Below, one piece after another: positions 9,062-17,244 of a DNA stretch of 64,000 nt. This DNA is from Flavobacterium sediminilitoris (lineage in GTDB: Bacteria > Bacteroidota > Bacteroidia > Flavobacteriales > Flavobacteriaceae). The stretch covers positions 3,720,001 to 3,784,000 of the forward strand of contig NZ_CP090145.1 in the NCBI RefSeq assembly GCF_023008245.1. The letters run 5' to 3'. Numbering within the stretch: position 1 is the stretch's first letter; every line of letters starts with the position of its first letter. A program made the position numbers and the translations under genes. The notes below the pieces were generated by a model that was not told where the DNA came from, did no database searches, and saw only the letters and a program-made list of their open reading frames with translations.

Positions 9062-10066
9062 ATGAAAAATTTAAAATTTACCTTAGCTATTGCTTTATTA
9101 TTAAGTTTGGAAATCTTTGCACAACATTCTGGAAATGCAAATTCAGAAACTGCAAAAGCACTTTCTAGTGGCAATTACAATTCTCGAAATCAGTATCAAA
9201 ACAATCAGGTTAATACGATTCAAACAACTACTGGTAATGAAAATGAAATGTATATTCAAATTAAAGGAATTTATAACGAAAAAGCTTCTTCGCAACGAGC
9301 TGTTTTTAGTGTGCTTCAAATAGGAAAAACAGCAGAAGAAACAACAAAATTAATGGATGAACGCTTGGAAAATGTAATAAAGCAACTTACTGCATTTAAT
9401 GCAGAAATTGAAATTATTATTGACATGATTTCTTTTCTTCCGATGTATGATTATGAAATTCAGAAGAAAATTTTTAATCCTAAAACGTATAACGAAAAAC
9501 CTTCTGGATTTGAGTTAAAGAAAAACTTAATCATCAAATACAAAAAAACAAACGATTTAAACACCATAATGAATGTGTGTGCTAAACAAGAAATTTATGA
9601 TTTAGCAAAAGTTGATTATGTAACCAGTAATTTAGACCATATTAGAGATGTTCTACAAACTAAAGCTGCTGAAGAATATAAACAAATGTTAACCAATTAT
9701 TCTGCTATTATGAATACTGATTTGTTTAAAAAAGAGAAATCGTTAACCGAAGGATATAATACGGTTTACCCAATGGAAAGTTATAAAAATTACACTGCCT
9801 ATAGCCAAGCTAGTATAAATTTTGCACCAGAAAGCACTGTAAACAATATTAGAAAAAACAACACCCAGTTTTATGATGCTTCACTTTCTAAAACGCATAC
9901 TTTTGTTGTTAATGCCGATATTACAGAACCTACAATTCAAATATTTTATGATTTAATCATTAAAATTAAATTAAAAGAAGATCAACTTCCTAAAAATACT
10001 ATTATACGAAATAATCGCTATTACATTATTACTGCAAATGGCGATGTAAAACCTTTGAATTTATAA
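9062..10066 (+). CDS. SIMPL (DUF541) domain exported protein, paralogue
   Basis: 334 residues, signal peptide ending near IFAQ, then a low-complexity Asn/Ser/Gln stretch (about residues 22-58) before the SIMPL-like domain. Shared features with the preceding gene include MYDYEIQKK against VYDYNIAAT, and the AKVDYVTSNLDHI helix against IKVDYYNDDIMDI. It ends with a short extra C-terminal strand segment (RYYIITANGDVKPLNL). A strong terminator follows at once, closing the operon. Confidence 0.65.
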   Translation: MKNLKFTLAIALLLSLEIFAQHSGNANSETAKALSSGNYNSRNQYQNNQVNTIQTTTGNENEMYIQIKGIYNEKASSQRAVFSVLQIGKTAEETTKLMDERLENVIKQLTAFNAEIEIIIDMISFLPMYDYEIQKKIFNPKTYNEKPSGFELKKNLIIKYKKTNDLNTIMNVCAKQEIYDLAKVDYVTSNLDHIRDVLQTKAAEEYKQMLTNYSAIMNTDLFKKEKSLTEGYNTVYPMESYKNYTAYSQASINFAPESTVNNIRKNNTQFYDASLSKTHTFVVNADITEPTIQIFYDLIIKIKLKEDQLPKNTIIRNNRYYIITANGDVKPLNL

Positions 10067-10068
10067 TA

Positions 10069-10109
10069 AAAAAGCAGCGTGTAATATCAAATATTACACG
10101 CTGCTTTTT
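10069..10109 (+). terminator. Intrinsic terminator after the SIMPL pair
   Basis: A perfect 19-base-pair stem (left arm 10069-10087, right arm 10091-10109) with a 3-base loop, ending in a T-run. It begins 3 bases after the upstream stop codon. Confidence 0.9.
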
Positions 10110-10216
10110 ATTTTGACATTCTATATAAAAAAAGAGCTATTGCATAAAATACATTGTCTTCAAAAAAAGAAACATTTAGGCAAAAGCAATTAATCTTTTT
10201 AAACAGTCCCAGTTAT

Positions 10217-10230
10217 GTAACAAAAGTAGC
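10217..10230 (+). promoter_or_regulatory. Possible Crp/Fnr-type operator upstream of the regulator gene
   Basis: GTAAC AAAA GTAGC resembles the perfect palindrome at 11688-11705 (GTAAC CTTT GTTAC) with two mismatches in the right half. Its centre is about 30 bases upstream of a TATCTTTG -7 element (10254-10261), nearly the same spacing as at the second site. Autoregulation is inferred from this, not shown. Confidence 0.35.
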
Positions 10231-10253
10231 AAACAAAATTATTTAGAATAGAG

Positions 10254-10261
10254 TATCTTTG
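10254..10261 (+). promoter_or_regulatory. -7 promoter element of the Crp/Fnr regulator gene
   Basis: TATCTTTG fits TAnnTTTG and ends 15 bases before the ATG at 10277. No clear -33 element is seen, which fits a promoter that needs an activator. The TTG inside this box is not a translation start. Confidence 0.5.
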
Positions 10262-10276
10262 AATATATTTAGAATC

Positions 10277-10909
10277 ATGAAAGAAAAATTAAAAGACGCT
10301 TACGAATATATCTTTGAAGAAGCATTACTAGAGGAAATTGAAAAAGTAGCTACTTATAAAAGTTTTAAAGCCGATGAAAATTTAATTGAAATTGGCGATT
10401 ATATTAAATCTATGCCATTACTTCTTGATGGTGCCATAAAAATTCTAAGAGAAGATGAAAATGGAGATGAATTGCTACTTTATTTTTTAGAACGTGGCGA
10501 TACATGTGCTATGACTTTAACCTGTTGCATGGGGAAATCTAAAAGTAAAATAAGAGCTGTTGCAGAAAACAATGGTGCTATGTTTATGATACCTATTGAG
10601 AAAATGGAAGAATGGTTAACTAAATATAAAACTTGGAGAAATTTTGTTTTTGACAGTTACAACATTCGTTTAAATGAAATGCTAGAAGCTATTGACACAC
10701 TAGCATTCATGAATTTAGATGAACGCTTATATAAATATTTAACCGACAAAGCAAAAGTTATTGGCAGTACTGAAATTAACAATACACATCAGCAAATTGC
10801 TTATGAGATGCACACTTCTAGAGTTGTTATTTCTAGGTTATTAAAAAGCTTAGAACTTCAAGGCAAAATAAAATTACACAGAAACAAGATTGAAATACTT
10901 ATAATGTAA
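10277..10909 (+). CDS. Crp/Fnr family transcriptional regulator
   Basis: 210 residues from the ATG at 10277. A TTG 18 bases earlier is in frame but lies inside the -7 promoter box. The N-terminal half is a cyclic-nucleotide-binding-type beta barrel (IEIGDYIKSMPLLLDGAIKI, DENGDELLLYFLERGD). The C-terminal part is a winged helix with THQQIAYEMHTSRVVISRLLKSLE as recognition helix. The segment CAMTLTCCMGKSKS carries three cysteines, candidates for a redox or sulfur sensor. The next gene starts in a TAATG overlap. Control of the adjacent sulfide-oxidation genes is inferred from linkage and the palindromes. Confidence 0.85.
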   Translation: MKEKLKDAYEYIFEEALLEEIEKVATYKSFKADENLIEIGDYIKSMPLLLDGAIKILREDENGDELLLYFLERGDTCAMTLTCCMGKSKSKIRAVAENNGAMFMIPIEKMEEWLTKYKTWRNFVFDSYNIRLNEMLEAIDTLAFMNLDERLYKYLTDKAKVIGSTEINNTHQQIAYEMHTSRVVISRLLKSLELQGKIKLHRNKIEILIM

Positions 10910-11685
10910 TGGAAGTATTTGCTTATATTGGTGCATTGCTCATAGGCTTAGTTTTAGGACTCACTGGTGGTGGTGGTTCCATGTTAACTGTTCCTGTTTT
11001 AGTTTATGTTTTACACATTAACCCTGTAGTAGCTACTGCTTATTCTCTTTTCATTGTTGGGTCAACATCTGTTGTAGGTGCGTTCCAAAATTATAAAAAA
11101 GGACTTGTAGATTTTCATAATGGAATTTTGTTTGCTGTACCATCATTTATAGGTGTTTATTTAACAAGACGCTTTATAATTCCGATAATTCCAGACACCA
11201 TAATAACCACTTCATATTTTTCTTTATCAAAGAATACTTTTTTAATGCTCCTTTTTGCAATTATTATGCTCCTATCAGCCATTGCAATGCTAAAAAAGAA
11301 AAAAGAAAGAATTGTAAAAGAAAAGTCTAGTATTACATCTCTTATTATTCAAACCTTTTTAATTGGAATACTTATAGGTTTAATAGGTGCTGGTGGAGGA
11401 TTTATAATCATCCCTTCTTTAGTATTATTTGCCAAATTACCCATGAAAAAAGCAATAGGAACATCATTATTTATTATTGCAATTAACTCTTCAATAGGTT
11501 TTTTAGGTGATGTTCAAAACTTAACAATCGACTGGTTCTTTTTAATCTCTTTTTCGGCAATTTCTATTTTAGGAATCCTATTAGGTATCTTTTTAAATAA
11601 ATTTATAAATGAATCTCAGCTAAAAAAAGGGTTTGCATACTTTGTCTTAGCTATGGCTTTCTTAATTTTAGTTAAAGAATTGTAG
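10909..11685 (+). CDS. TauE/SafE (TSUP) family membrane permease
   Basis: 258 residues, about eight hydrophobic segments. The duplicated glycine-rich signature appears as LGLTGGGGSMLTVPVLV near residue 20 and LIGAGGGFIIIPSLVLF near residue 160, as expected for TSUP transporters, which move sulfite, thiosulfate or organosulfonates. It is translationally coupled to the Crp/Fnr regulator (TAATG at 10909) and followed by the persulfide dioxygenase gene, so export or uptake of a sulfur oxyanion is the likely role. The exact substrate cannot be read from sequence. Confidence 0.85.
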   Translation: MEVFAYIGALLIGLVLGLTGGGGSMLTVPVLVYVLHINPVVATAYSLFIVGSTSVVGAFQNYKKGLVDFHNGILFAVPSFIGVYLTRRFIIPIIPDTIITTSYFSLSKNTFLMLLFAIIMLLSAIAMLKKKKERIVKEKSSITSLIIQTFLIGILIGLIGAGGGFIIIPSLVLFAKLPMKKAIGTSLFIIAINSSIGFLGDVQNLTIDWFFLISFSAISILGILLGIFLNKFINESQLKKGFAYFVLAMAFLILVKEL

Positions 11686-11687
11686 TT

Positions 11688-11705
11688 AAGTAACCTTTGT
11701 TACTT
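11688..11705. promoter_or_regulatory. Perfect palindrome, probable Crp/Fnr operator
   Basis: AAGTAAC CTTT GTTACTT is a perfect 7+4+7 inverted repeat. Its centre is 30 bases before the start of a TAATTTTG -7 element (11726-11733), placing it near -41 from the expected transcription start, the classic site for class II activation by Crp-family proteins. It lies just upstream of the persulfide dioxygenase gene and one gene after a Crp/Fnr regulator. Confidence 0.6.
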
Positions 11706-11725
11706 CATTAAAAATTTATTATTTG

Positions 11726-11733
11726 TAATTTTG
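11726..11733 (+). promoter_or_regulatory. -7 promoter element of the persulfide dioxygenase gene
   Basis: TAATTTTG fits TAnnTTTG, 21 bases before the ATG at 11755. There is no well-spaced -33 TTTG, which again fits an activator-dependent promoter. Confidence 0.45.
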
Positions 11734-11754
11734 TTTATATAAAATAATATTCAC

Positions 11755-13164
11755 ATGAAAATAGAACAAATTTATACTGGTTGCATAGCTCATGCAGCTT
11801 ATTATATAGAAAACAATGGAGAAGCTGCAATATTTGATCCACTTAGAGAGGTTCAACCTTATATAAATAGATCAGAGAAAGACAAAGCAAAAATAAAATA
11901 TATTTTTGAAACACATTTCCATGCCGATTTTGTTTCTGGTCATTTAGATTTAGCTCAAAAAACAGGAGCAAATATTGTTTATGGACCAACAGCCAATCCT
12001 AATTTTGAAGCAATTATTGCTACAGACAATCAAGAATTTAAAGTTGGAAATTATACTATTAGAGCCATTCACACACCAGGACATACTCTAGAAAGTACTT
12101 GCTATCTTTTAATTGATGAAAATGGAAAACAACACGGAATAATTACAGGTGATACATTATTCATTGGAGATGTAGGTCGTCCTGATTTAGCACAAAAACT
12201 AGTAGCAGATTTAACACAGGATAAATTAGCTGAATATTTATTTCATTCGTTACGTGATAAAATAATGCCTTTATCAGATGACTTAATAGTATATCCAAAT
12301 CATGGAGCTGGAAGTGCTTGTGGAAAAAACATGAGCAAAGAAACAACAGACACATTAGGGAATCAGAAAAAAACAAATTATGCTTTAAGAGCAAATATGA
12401 CAATAGACGATTTTAAAAAGGAACTATTAGATGGTTTACTCCCTCCTCCTGCCTATTTCCCTCAGAATGTTTTAATGAATATTCAAGGATATGAAAGTCT
12501 TGACAGTATTAAAGAGAAGGCAGACAATCCTTTATCTCCACAAGATTTTGAAGCTATTGCAAATCAAACTGAAGCTCTTATTTTAGATGTAAGACATGAG
12601 ACTGATTTCGTTAAAGCACACATTCCAAATTCAATTTTTATAGGATTACATGGACAATTTGCTCCTTGGGTAGGTGCTTTAGTAAGAGATGTGAAACAAC
12701 CTATATTATTAATTACTCCTGAAGGACAAGAAGAAGAAACTGTAACACGTTTATCTAGAGTAGGATTTGACAACACACTAGGTTATTTAAAAGGAGGTAT
12801 TGATTCTTGGGTAAAAGCCGGATACGAAACCGATTCCATTTATTCTGTATCTCCTGAAGAATTTGAGAAAAGTTTTGAAACTACACCTATCATTGATTGT
12901 CGTAGACCTGGTGAATATTCTTCATTACACATAAATAGAGCTACTAATATTCCTTTAGATTTCTTAAACGATCATTTATCAGAAATACCAAAAAACGAAC
13001 CTTTTTATGTACATTGTGCTGGTGGTTATCGTTCTGTAATTTGGTCATCAATTATGAAGTCAAGAGGATATCACAATATGATAAACATTGAAACAGGAAT
13101 GTCTGGAATAAAAAACACAGCTATTCCACTTGTAGAAGGAGTATGCCCTTCAACATTAAAATAG
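11755..13164 (+). CDS. Persulfide dioxygenase-rhodanese fusion
   Basis: 469 residues in three parts. First comes a metallo-beta-lactamase-fold domain like ETHE1, with THFHADFVSGH (about residues 53-63), IHTPGHTLEST, GDTLFIGDVGRPDLA and YPNHGAGSACG. Next is a rhodanese-like domain (about 270-355) without a catalytic Cys. Last is a rhodanese domain with the active loop CAGGYRS (Cys about 421). The fusion matches CstB-like proteins that oxidise glutathione or other low-molecular-weight persulfides to sulfite and thiosulfate in the cytoplasm. With the TSUP permease upstream this makes a sulfide-detoxification unit. Confidence 0.85.
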   Translation: MKIEQIYTGCIAHAAYYIENNGEAAIFDPLREVQPYINRSEKDKAKIKYIFETHFHADFVSGHLDLAQKTGANIVYGPTANPNFEAIIATDNQEFKVGNYTIRAIHTPGHTLESTCYLLIDENGKQHGIITGDTLFIGDVGRPDLAQKLVADLTQDKLAEYLFHSLRDKIMPLSDDLIVYPNHGAGSACGKNMSKETTDTLGNQKKTNYALRANMTIDDFKKELLDGLLPPPAYFPQNVLMNIQGYESLDSIKEKADNPLSPQDFEAIANQTEALILDVRHETDFVKAHIPNSIFIGLHGQFAPWVGALVRDVKQPILLITPEGQEEETVTRLSRVGFDNTLGYLKGGIDSWVKAGYETDSIYSVSPEEFEKSFETTPIIDCRRPGEYSSLHINRATNIPLDFLNDHLSEIPKNEPFYVHCAGGYRSVIWSSIMKSRGYHNMINIETGMSGIKNTAIPLVEGVCPSTLK

Positions 13165-13188
13165 ACATAATCTTAATTGAAATTATAC

Positions 13189-13216
13189 AAAGTCAGGTTA
13201 ATACCCTGACTTTTTT
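13189..13216 (+). terminator. Intrinsic terminator after persulfide dioxygenase gene
   Basis: Stem AAAGTCAGG (13189-13197) and CCTGACTTT (13205-13213), 7-base loop, followed by more T. Confidence 0.85.
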
Positions 13217-13237
13217 GTGAAAAATTTAATTCATATT

Positions 13238-13270
13238 TTTGAATATTAGCCTTAAAAATAAATACATTTG
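13238..13270 (+). promoter_or_regulatory. Bacteroidota-type promoter for the TlpA-like lipoprotein gene
   Basis: TTTG at 13238-13241, a 21-base spacer, then TACATTTG at 13263-13270, 28 bases before the ATG. Good match to TTTG / TAnnTTTG. Confidence 0.55.
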
Positions 13271-13298
13271 CTACTAAATTAAACGATACAATTACATA

Positions 13299-14420
13299 AT
13301 GAAGAAAATCTTAGTATTATTAGCATCCGCTTTTGCTTTTATTTCTTGTGAAAAAGCGCTAGAAAATCAATACATCATTACTGGAACAGTTAATGGAGTT
13401 GAAAATGGTAAAAAAGTTTTTATTGAACTACGTGGTGAAGCAGAACCCGTTACAAAAGATACAGCTATTGTGACAGATGGTAAGTTTGAATTTAAAGGAA
13501 CTGCACCAGATTTAGACATTGCTTTCCTAAAAATTGAAAATGAAATGCAAAGTTTGCCTTTTATTTTAGAAGAAGGAAAAATTGAAGTTGTTTTTGATAA
13601 AGATACTATTCAAAAATCAAAAATTAAAGGAACTGCAAACAATGAAAAATTCCAAGAATTTAATGACAAATCAACTGTTGTGAACAAAAAGATGATGCAA
13701 TTTCAAAAAGAAAACATGTCAAAGATGCAAATTGCTCAACAATCGCAAGATACTGCAACTATCAATAAAATAATGGATGATTATAAATCTTTTCAAGATG
13801 AAATGAGTAATGTATCTAAAGATTTCGTGAAAAACAATCCAAAAACATTTATCTCTGTTTTATTACTTGAAAATTTCTTAATGAGCCAATCAATGACTCC
13901 TGAAGAAGTTAGAGGATATTACGAGAAATTCGATAAAGATTTATTAGAAACTAAAAGTGCTAAAAACATCAAAAAATCACTTGATGCTTTTATTGCAATC
14001 GCTATTGGTAAACCAGCTCCTGATTTTTCTGCTCCATCACCAGATGGTAAGACTATTTCTTTAAAAGAATCTTTAGGAAAAGTTACTATTATTGATTTTT
14101 GGGCTTCATGGTGTGGTCCTTGTAGAATTGAAAACCCAAATGTTGTAGCATTATACAATGAATATCATGATAAAGGTTTAAATATAATTGGTGTTTCTTT
14201 AGATAAAGATGGTGCAAAATGGAAAGAAGCTATTGAAAAAGATGGTTTAACATGGAATCATATTTCAAATTTAAAATTTTGGCAAGATCCTATTGCAGAG
14301 CAATACAATGTTAAATCTATTCCTGCTACTTTCATATTAGATGAAAAAGGAAATATCGTAGCTAAAGATTTAAGAGGTGATGAATTAAAAGCAAAAGTAA
14401 AAGAGCTTTTAGGTGAATAA
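13299..14420 (+). CDS. TlpA-like thioredoxin lipoprotein with N-terminal DUF4369
   Basis: 373 residues. The signal peptide carries lipobox FISC (Cys17). Residues ~25-120 follow the DUF4369 beta-rich pattern common in Bacteroidota (ITGTVNGVENGKKVFIEL). A helical linker follows, then a thioredoxin fold (~235-373) with active site WCGPC (271-275) and the cis-proline strand SIPATFIL. It is membrane-anchored in the periplasm and probably reduces or exchanges disulfides of envelope proteins. It is a single-gene unit with its own promoter and terminator. The specific partner is unknown. Confidence 0.85.
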   Translation: MKKILVLLASAFAFISCEKALENQYIITGTVNGVENGKKVFIELRGEAEPVTKDTAIVTDGKFEFKGTAPDLDIAFLKIENEMQSLPFILEEGKIEVVFDKDTIQKSKIKGTANNEKFQEFNDKSTVVNKKMMQFQKENMSKMQIAQQSQDTATINKIMDDYKSFQDEMSNVSKDFVKNNPKTFISVLLLENFLMSQSMTPEEVRGYYEKFDKDLLETKSAKNIKKSLDAFIAIAIGKPAPDFSAPSPDGKTISLKESLGKVTIIDFWASWCGPCRIENPNVVALYNEYHDKGLNIIGVSLDKDGAKWKEAIEKDGLTWNHISNLKFWQDPIAEQYNVKSIPATFILDEKGNIVAKDLRGDELKAKVKELLGE

Positions 14421-14442
14421 TCCTTGTGAAAATATAATTAAT

Positions 14443-14470
14443 AAAAAATCTCCTTTAAGGAGATTTTTTT
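14443..14470 (+). terminator. Intrinsic terminator after the TlpA-like gene
   Basis: AAAAAATCTCC and GGAGATTTTTT arms with a short loop and T-run, 23 bases after the stop codon. Confidence 0.85.
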
Positions 14471-14525
14471 ATGCTTTTCATTTACAAATACTTACATTTT
14501 TTTTATAAAAATATTCAAAAAAATA

Positions 14526-14556
14526 TTTGTTTATTATAAAAAGCATCCTATATTTG
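14526..14556 (+). promoter_or_regulatory. Promoter of tRNA-Tyr
   Basis: TTTG at 14526-14529, a 19-base spacer, and TATATTTG at 14549-14556. This is a near-ideal Bacteroidota sigma promoter, 30 bases before the tRNA 5' end. Confidence 0.75.
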
Positions 14557-14585
14557 CAACCGCTTACTGAAACAAGCACAGCGTT

Positions 14586-14669
14586 GGGGAGATACTCAAG
14601 CGGCCAACGAGGGCAGACTGTAAATCTGCTGTGAAAACTTCGCAGGTTCGAATCCTGCTCTCCCCACCA
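14586..14669 (+). tRNA. tRNA-Tyr (anticodon GTA)
   Basis: 84 bases including an encoded CCA. The acceptor arms GGGGAGA and TCTCCCC pair. The anticodon stem GCAGA/TCTGC holds the loop CTGTAAA, giving anticodon GTA. The T arm contains GGTTCGAATCC. There is a long variable arm (TGTGAAAACTTCG), as expected for the class II tRNA-Tyr of bacteria. It is a single tRNA gene with its own promoter and terminator. Confidence 0.95.
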
Positions 14670-14675
14670 AAAACC

Positions 14676-14708
14676 AAAAGCGTTTAGACATATCTAAACG
14701 CTTTTTTT
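14676..14708 (+). terminator. Terminator after tRNA-Tyr
   Basis: A 13-base-pair stem (AAAAGCGTTTAGA / TCTAAACGCTTTT) with a 4-base loop and T-run, 7 bases after the tRNA CCA. Confidence 0.9.
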
Positions 14709-14813
14709 ATTACCCCTATATTAATCCAAATACTTTGTGTTACATTTTTATACAATGAATTAATTCTTATTTGTAACAAAACAAAATATTCTTCTATTCC
14801 ACTCTACAGATAA

Positions 14814-14850
14814 AACAAAAAAAATCACTCAAGATTCTATCTTAAGTGAT
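14814..14850 (-). terminator. Terminator of the leftward SIMPL gene
   Basis: Read on the minus strand: AATCACTTAAGA and TCTTGAGTGATT arms (one G-T pair) with a 5-base loop, then a T-run. It lies 29 bases past the stop of the gene at 14879. Confidence 0.75.
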
Positions 14851-14878
14851 TGATTTTAAATATTAAATTCTTCTTTTT

Positions 14879-15568
14879 CTATTCTAAAATAAAACTAACA
14901 GAAACAGTTGCTGTAATATCTATTTCTCCAACAGCTAAAGTCTCTTTAAATCCACCCATATCCATTTCAGCAGATACTGCCATATTTTTATACATTGGTT
15001 GCGGATAATAGCTAGCATTTGAGCTATCTGAAATTAAAACAGCCTTACCTACTTTTTGATTTAATGCAGAAACATAATCTTCCGCTTTCTTTTTAGCGTC
15101 TAAAACTGCTTTTTTTCTTGCTTCCGCTTCATACTGTTCCATTTTTGAAGATTTAAATTGAACACCTTGAATTTGATTAATTCCACTGTCCACTAAATCC
15201 ATCATTACAGCATCATACTTTGATAAATCTTTTAAATGAATTACAATTGTTTGATTTGCAACGTAGTTGTTCTTTTTAGTTGCATAATCATAGTTCTTAA
15301 ACAACGAAACTCTATTAGATTGAAAGTCAGAAGTTGGAATTCCTCTTTTCTTAATTGCTTTAATAACTAAATCTACCGTTTCATCATTTTTCTTTTTAAC
15401 TTCTGTTGCATCTTTTCCTGTATTTTCAACTCCAACAGTAATTAAAACTTCATCTGGAGTTACTTTAACTTTTCCTTCTCCTGATACAGAAATTTGCGGA
15501 ACTAATTTGTTGTCTTGTGCTTGAGCCATAACTGTAATAAGTGTTAATACTAAAATTATTCTTTTCAT
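14879..15568 (-). CDS. SIMPL (DUF541) domain exported protein
   Basis: 229 residues, signal peptide ending near AQAQ. It is a typical complete SIMPL protein: ISVSGEGKVKVTPDEVLITVGVEN at the N-terminus, then a lysine-rich helix, LxDLVDSGINQIQGVQF, a long alpha helix (YEAEARKKAVLDAKKKAEDY) and a C-terminal beta strand pair. It is predicted periplasmic or outer-membrane associated. It is a canonical family member, in contrast to the two more divergent relatives at 8143-10066. Function is not established; some relatives are linked to oxidative or envelope stress. Confidence 0.85.
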   Translation of the reverse strand: MKRIILVLTLITVMAQAQDNKLVPQISVSGEGKVKVTPDEVLITVGVENTGKDATEVKKKNDETVDLVIKAIKKRGIPTSDFQSNRVSLFKNYDYATKKNNYVANQTIVIHLKDLSKYDAVMMDLVDSGINQIQGVQFKSSKMEQYEAEARKKAVLDAKKKAEDYVSALNQKVGKAVLISDSSNASYYPQPMYKNMAVSAEMDMGGFKETLAVGEIDITATVSVSFILE

Positions 15569-15611
15569 GATATATTAATTTTATTTGTTTTTATTCAATT
15601 CTTATGCCAAA

Positions 15612-16250
15612 CTATAATTTATTTGTTTTATTCATATAAAATAATACGATTATTGGTATTGTCAACAAAATAACCATCTTCGTATTTGTTTGCAACAAAG
15701 CGGGCTCTCGCATAAGTGTAATTAAATATCCTCCTATTGCTCCACCAAAATGCGCAGTATGACCTATATTATCTCTTTTTGCTTTCATTCCATAAATAGA
15801 ATACAACAAATACCCTATTCCAAAAAGATAACCTGGTATTGGAATAATAAAATAAAGCCCTAAAGTCATATTAGGATTAAGCAAGATTGCACTATAAATA
15901 ACTCCCATAACTGCACCAGAAGCACCTATTGCTCTATATGAATAATCATTCTTATGCAAATAAAGCGTTAACAAACTTCCTGCAATCATACTTCCAAAAT
16001 AGACATATAAAAAATATACATCTCCAAGATTTGCCAGAACATAAGGAGCAAAAAAGTAAAGTGTTATCATGTTAAATGCTAAATGCATAATATCTCCATG
16101 AAGAAACCCAGAAGTAATCATTCTAATTTGTTCTCCAGCGCGAATACTTCCAATATGAAATTCATATTTTCTAAAAAAATTGAAATCATTAAACCCTTTA
16201 TAACTTACCAAAGCGGTAATTCCAATTATTACTATTAATAGTAAACTCAT
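15612..16250 (-). CDS. Rhomboid family intramembrane serine protease
   Basis: 212 residues, about six membrane segments. It has the catalytic GxSG as GASG (109-112, Ser111) and the catalytic His in GHTAHFGG (His167). The conserved loop/TM2 residues are HGDIMHLAFNM (51-61). This is the core six-helix rhomboid fold with no extra domain. It cleaves transmembrane substrates within the inner membrane; substrates are unknown. The gene is 43 bases downstream of the SIMPL gene start on the same strand. Confidence 0.9.
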   Translation of the reverse strand: MSLLLIVIIGITALVSYKGFNDFNFFRKYEFHIGSIRAGEQIRMITSGFLHGDIMHLAFNMITLYFFAPYVLANLGDVYFLYVYFGSMIAGSLLTLYLHKNDYSYRAIGASGAVMGVIYSAILLNPNMTLGLYFIIPIPGYLFGIGYLLYSIYGMKAKRDNIGHTAHFGGAIGGYLITLMREPALLQTNTKMVILLTIPIIVLFYMNKTNKL

Positions 16251-16347
16251 CCTAAATTATTATTTTTTGTAAATTTAATAATACTTTAGGTATTTCCTTA
16301 TTCTTTTAAAGAAGTATATTTGTAAAATATTTTTAAATAAAAAAACA

Positions 16348-17235
16348 ATGCAATTAATTGTATATATTCTACTATATCCATTATTATTTTTAATATCAAT
16401 ATTACCCTTTAGATTACTTTATATATTCTCAGATTTTATTTATTTTATGGTCTATAGAGTTATTGGTTATAGAAAAAAAGTGGTTCGAGAAAATCTAGCT
16501 ATGGCACTGCCACACCTAAGCACTGAAGAAAGAAAAAATATTGAAAAAAAATTCTATTCTCACATGTGCGACATGTTTTTAGAAATGATAAAAACAATGA
16601 CTATTTCAAGAAAAGAAATGGAAAAACGCTATAAATTCATTAACCTTGATGTTTATATGGATTTAGAAAAAAAGAAAAAAAGCATTGCATTACTCTGCGC
16701 ACATTATGCAAGTTACGAATGGGTTATTTCAATGAATTACCATATTACATTTAAAGGATATGGAATCTATAAAAGAATATCTAATAAATATTTTGACAAA
16801 TTAGTGCATGATATCCGTTCAAAATTCAAGGCTACTTTAATTACTACTAAAGATACTATATCAACCATTGAACAAAATCAAAAAGATGGAATATTAGGAA
16901 TTTACGGATTTGCAAGTGATCAATCTCCAAAGTCATCAATAAAATCACATTGGTCAACTTTTATGGGAATTGAAACACCTATTCATGTTGGAGCTGAAAT
17001 TATCTCAAAACGACTAGATATGAATGTTGTTTTCTTAAAAACAAAGAAAGTAAAGCGAGGTTATTACGAAGCTACTTTAGAAGTCATGAGTGAAGATGCG
17101 AAATCAATTCCTAATTTTGAAATTTCCGATGCTTTCATAAGAAAAGTGGAAGAACAAATTTATGAAGCTCCTGAATATTATTTATGGACTCACAAACGAT
17201 GGAAGCATAAAAAAGAAAATAGAATAACAACTTAA
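16348..17235 (+). CDS. LpxL/HtrB-type lysophospholipid acyltransferase
   Basis: 295 residues with an N-terminal membrane anchor (about residues 4-30). The acyltransferase HX4E motif is H-Y-A-S-Y-E in ALLCAHYASYEWVISM (about residues 118-123), followed by GIYKRISN and the FASDQSP block, as in lipid A secondary acyltransferases. It acts at the inner membrane, transferring a second acyl chain to lipid A or a related lipid. The next gene follows after 9 bases and may be cotranscribed. Confidence 0.85.
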   Translation: MQLIVYILLYPLLFLISILPFRLLYIFSDFIYFMVYRVIGYRKKVVRENLAMALPHLSTEERKNIEKKFYSHMCDMFLEMIKTMTISRKEMEKRYKFINLDVYMDLEKKKKSIALLCAHYASYEWVISMNYHITFKGYGIYKRISNKYFDKLVHDIRSKFKATLITTKDTISTIEQNQKDGILGIYGFASDQSPKSSIKSHWSTFMGIETPIHVGAEIISKRLDMNVVFLKTKKVKRGYYEATLEVMSEDAKSIPNFEISDAFIRKVEEQIYEAPEYYLWTHKRWKHKKENRITT

Positions 17236-17244
17236 AATGTAATC

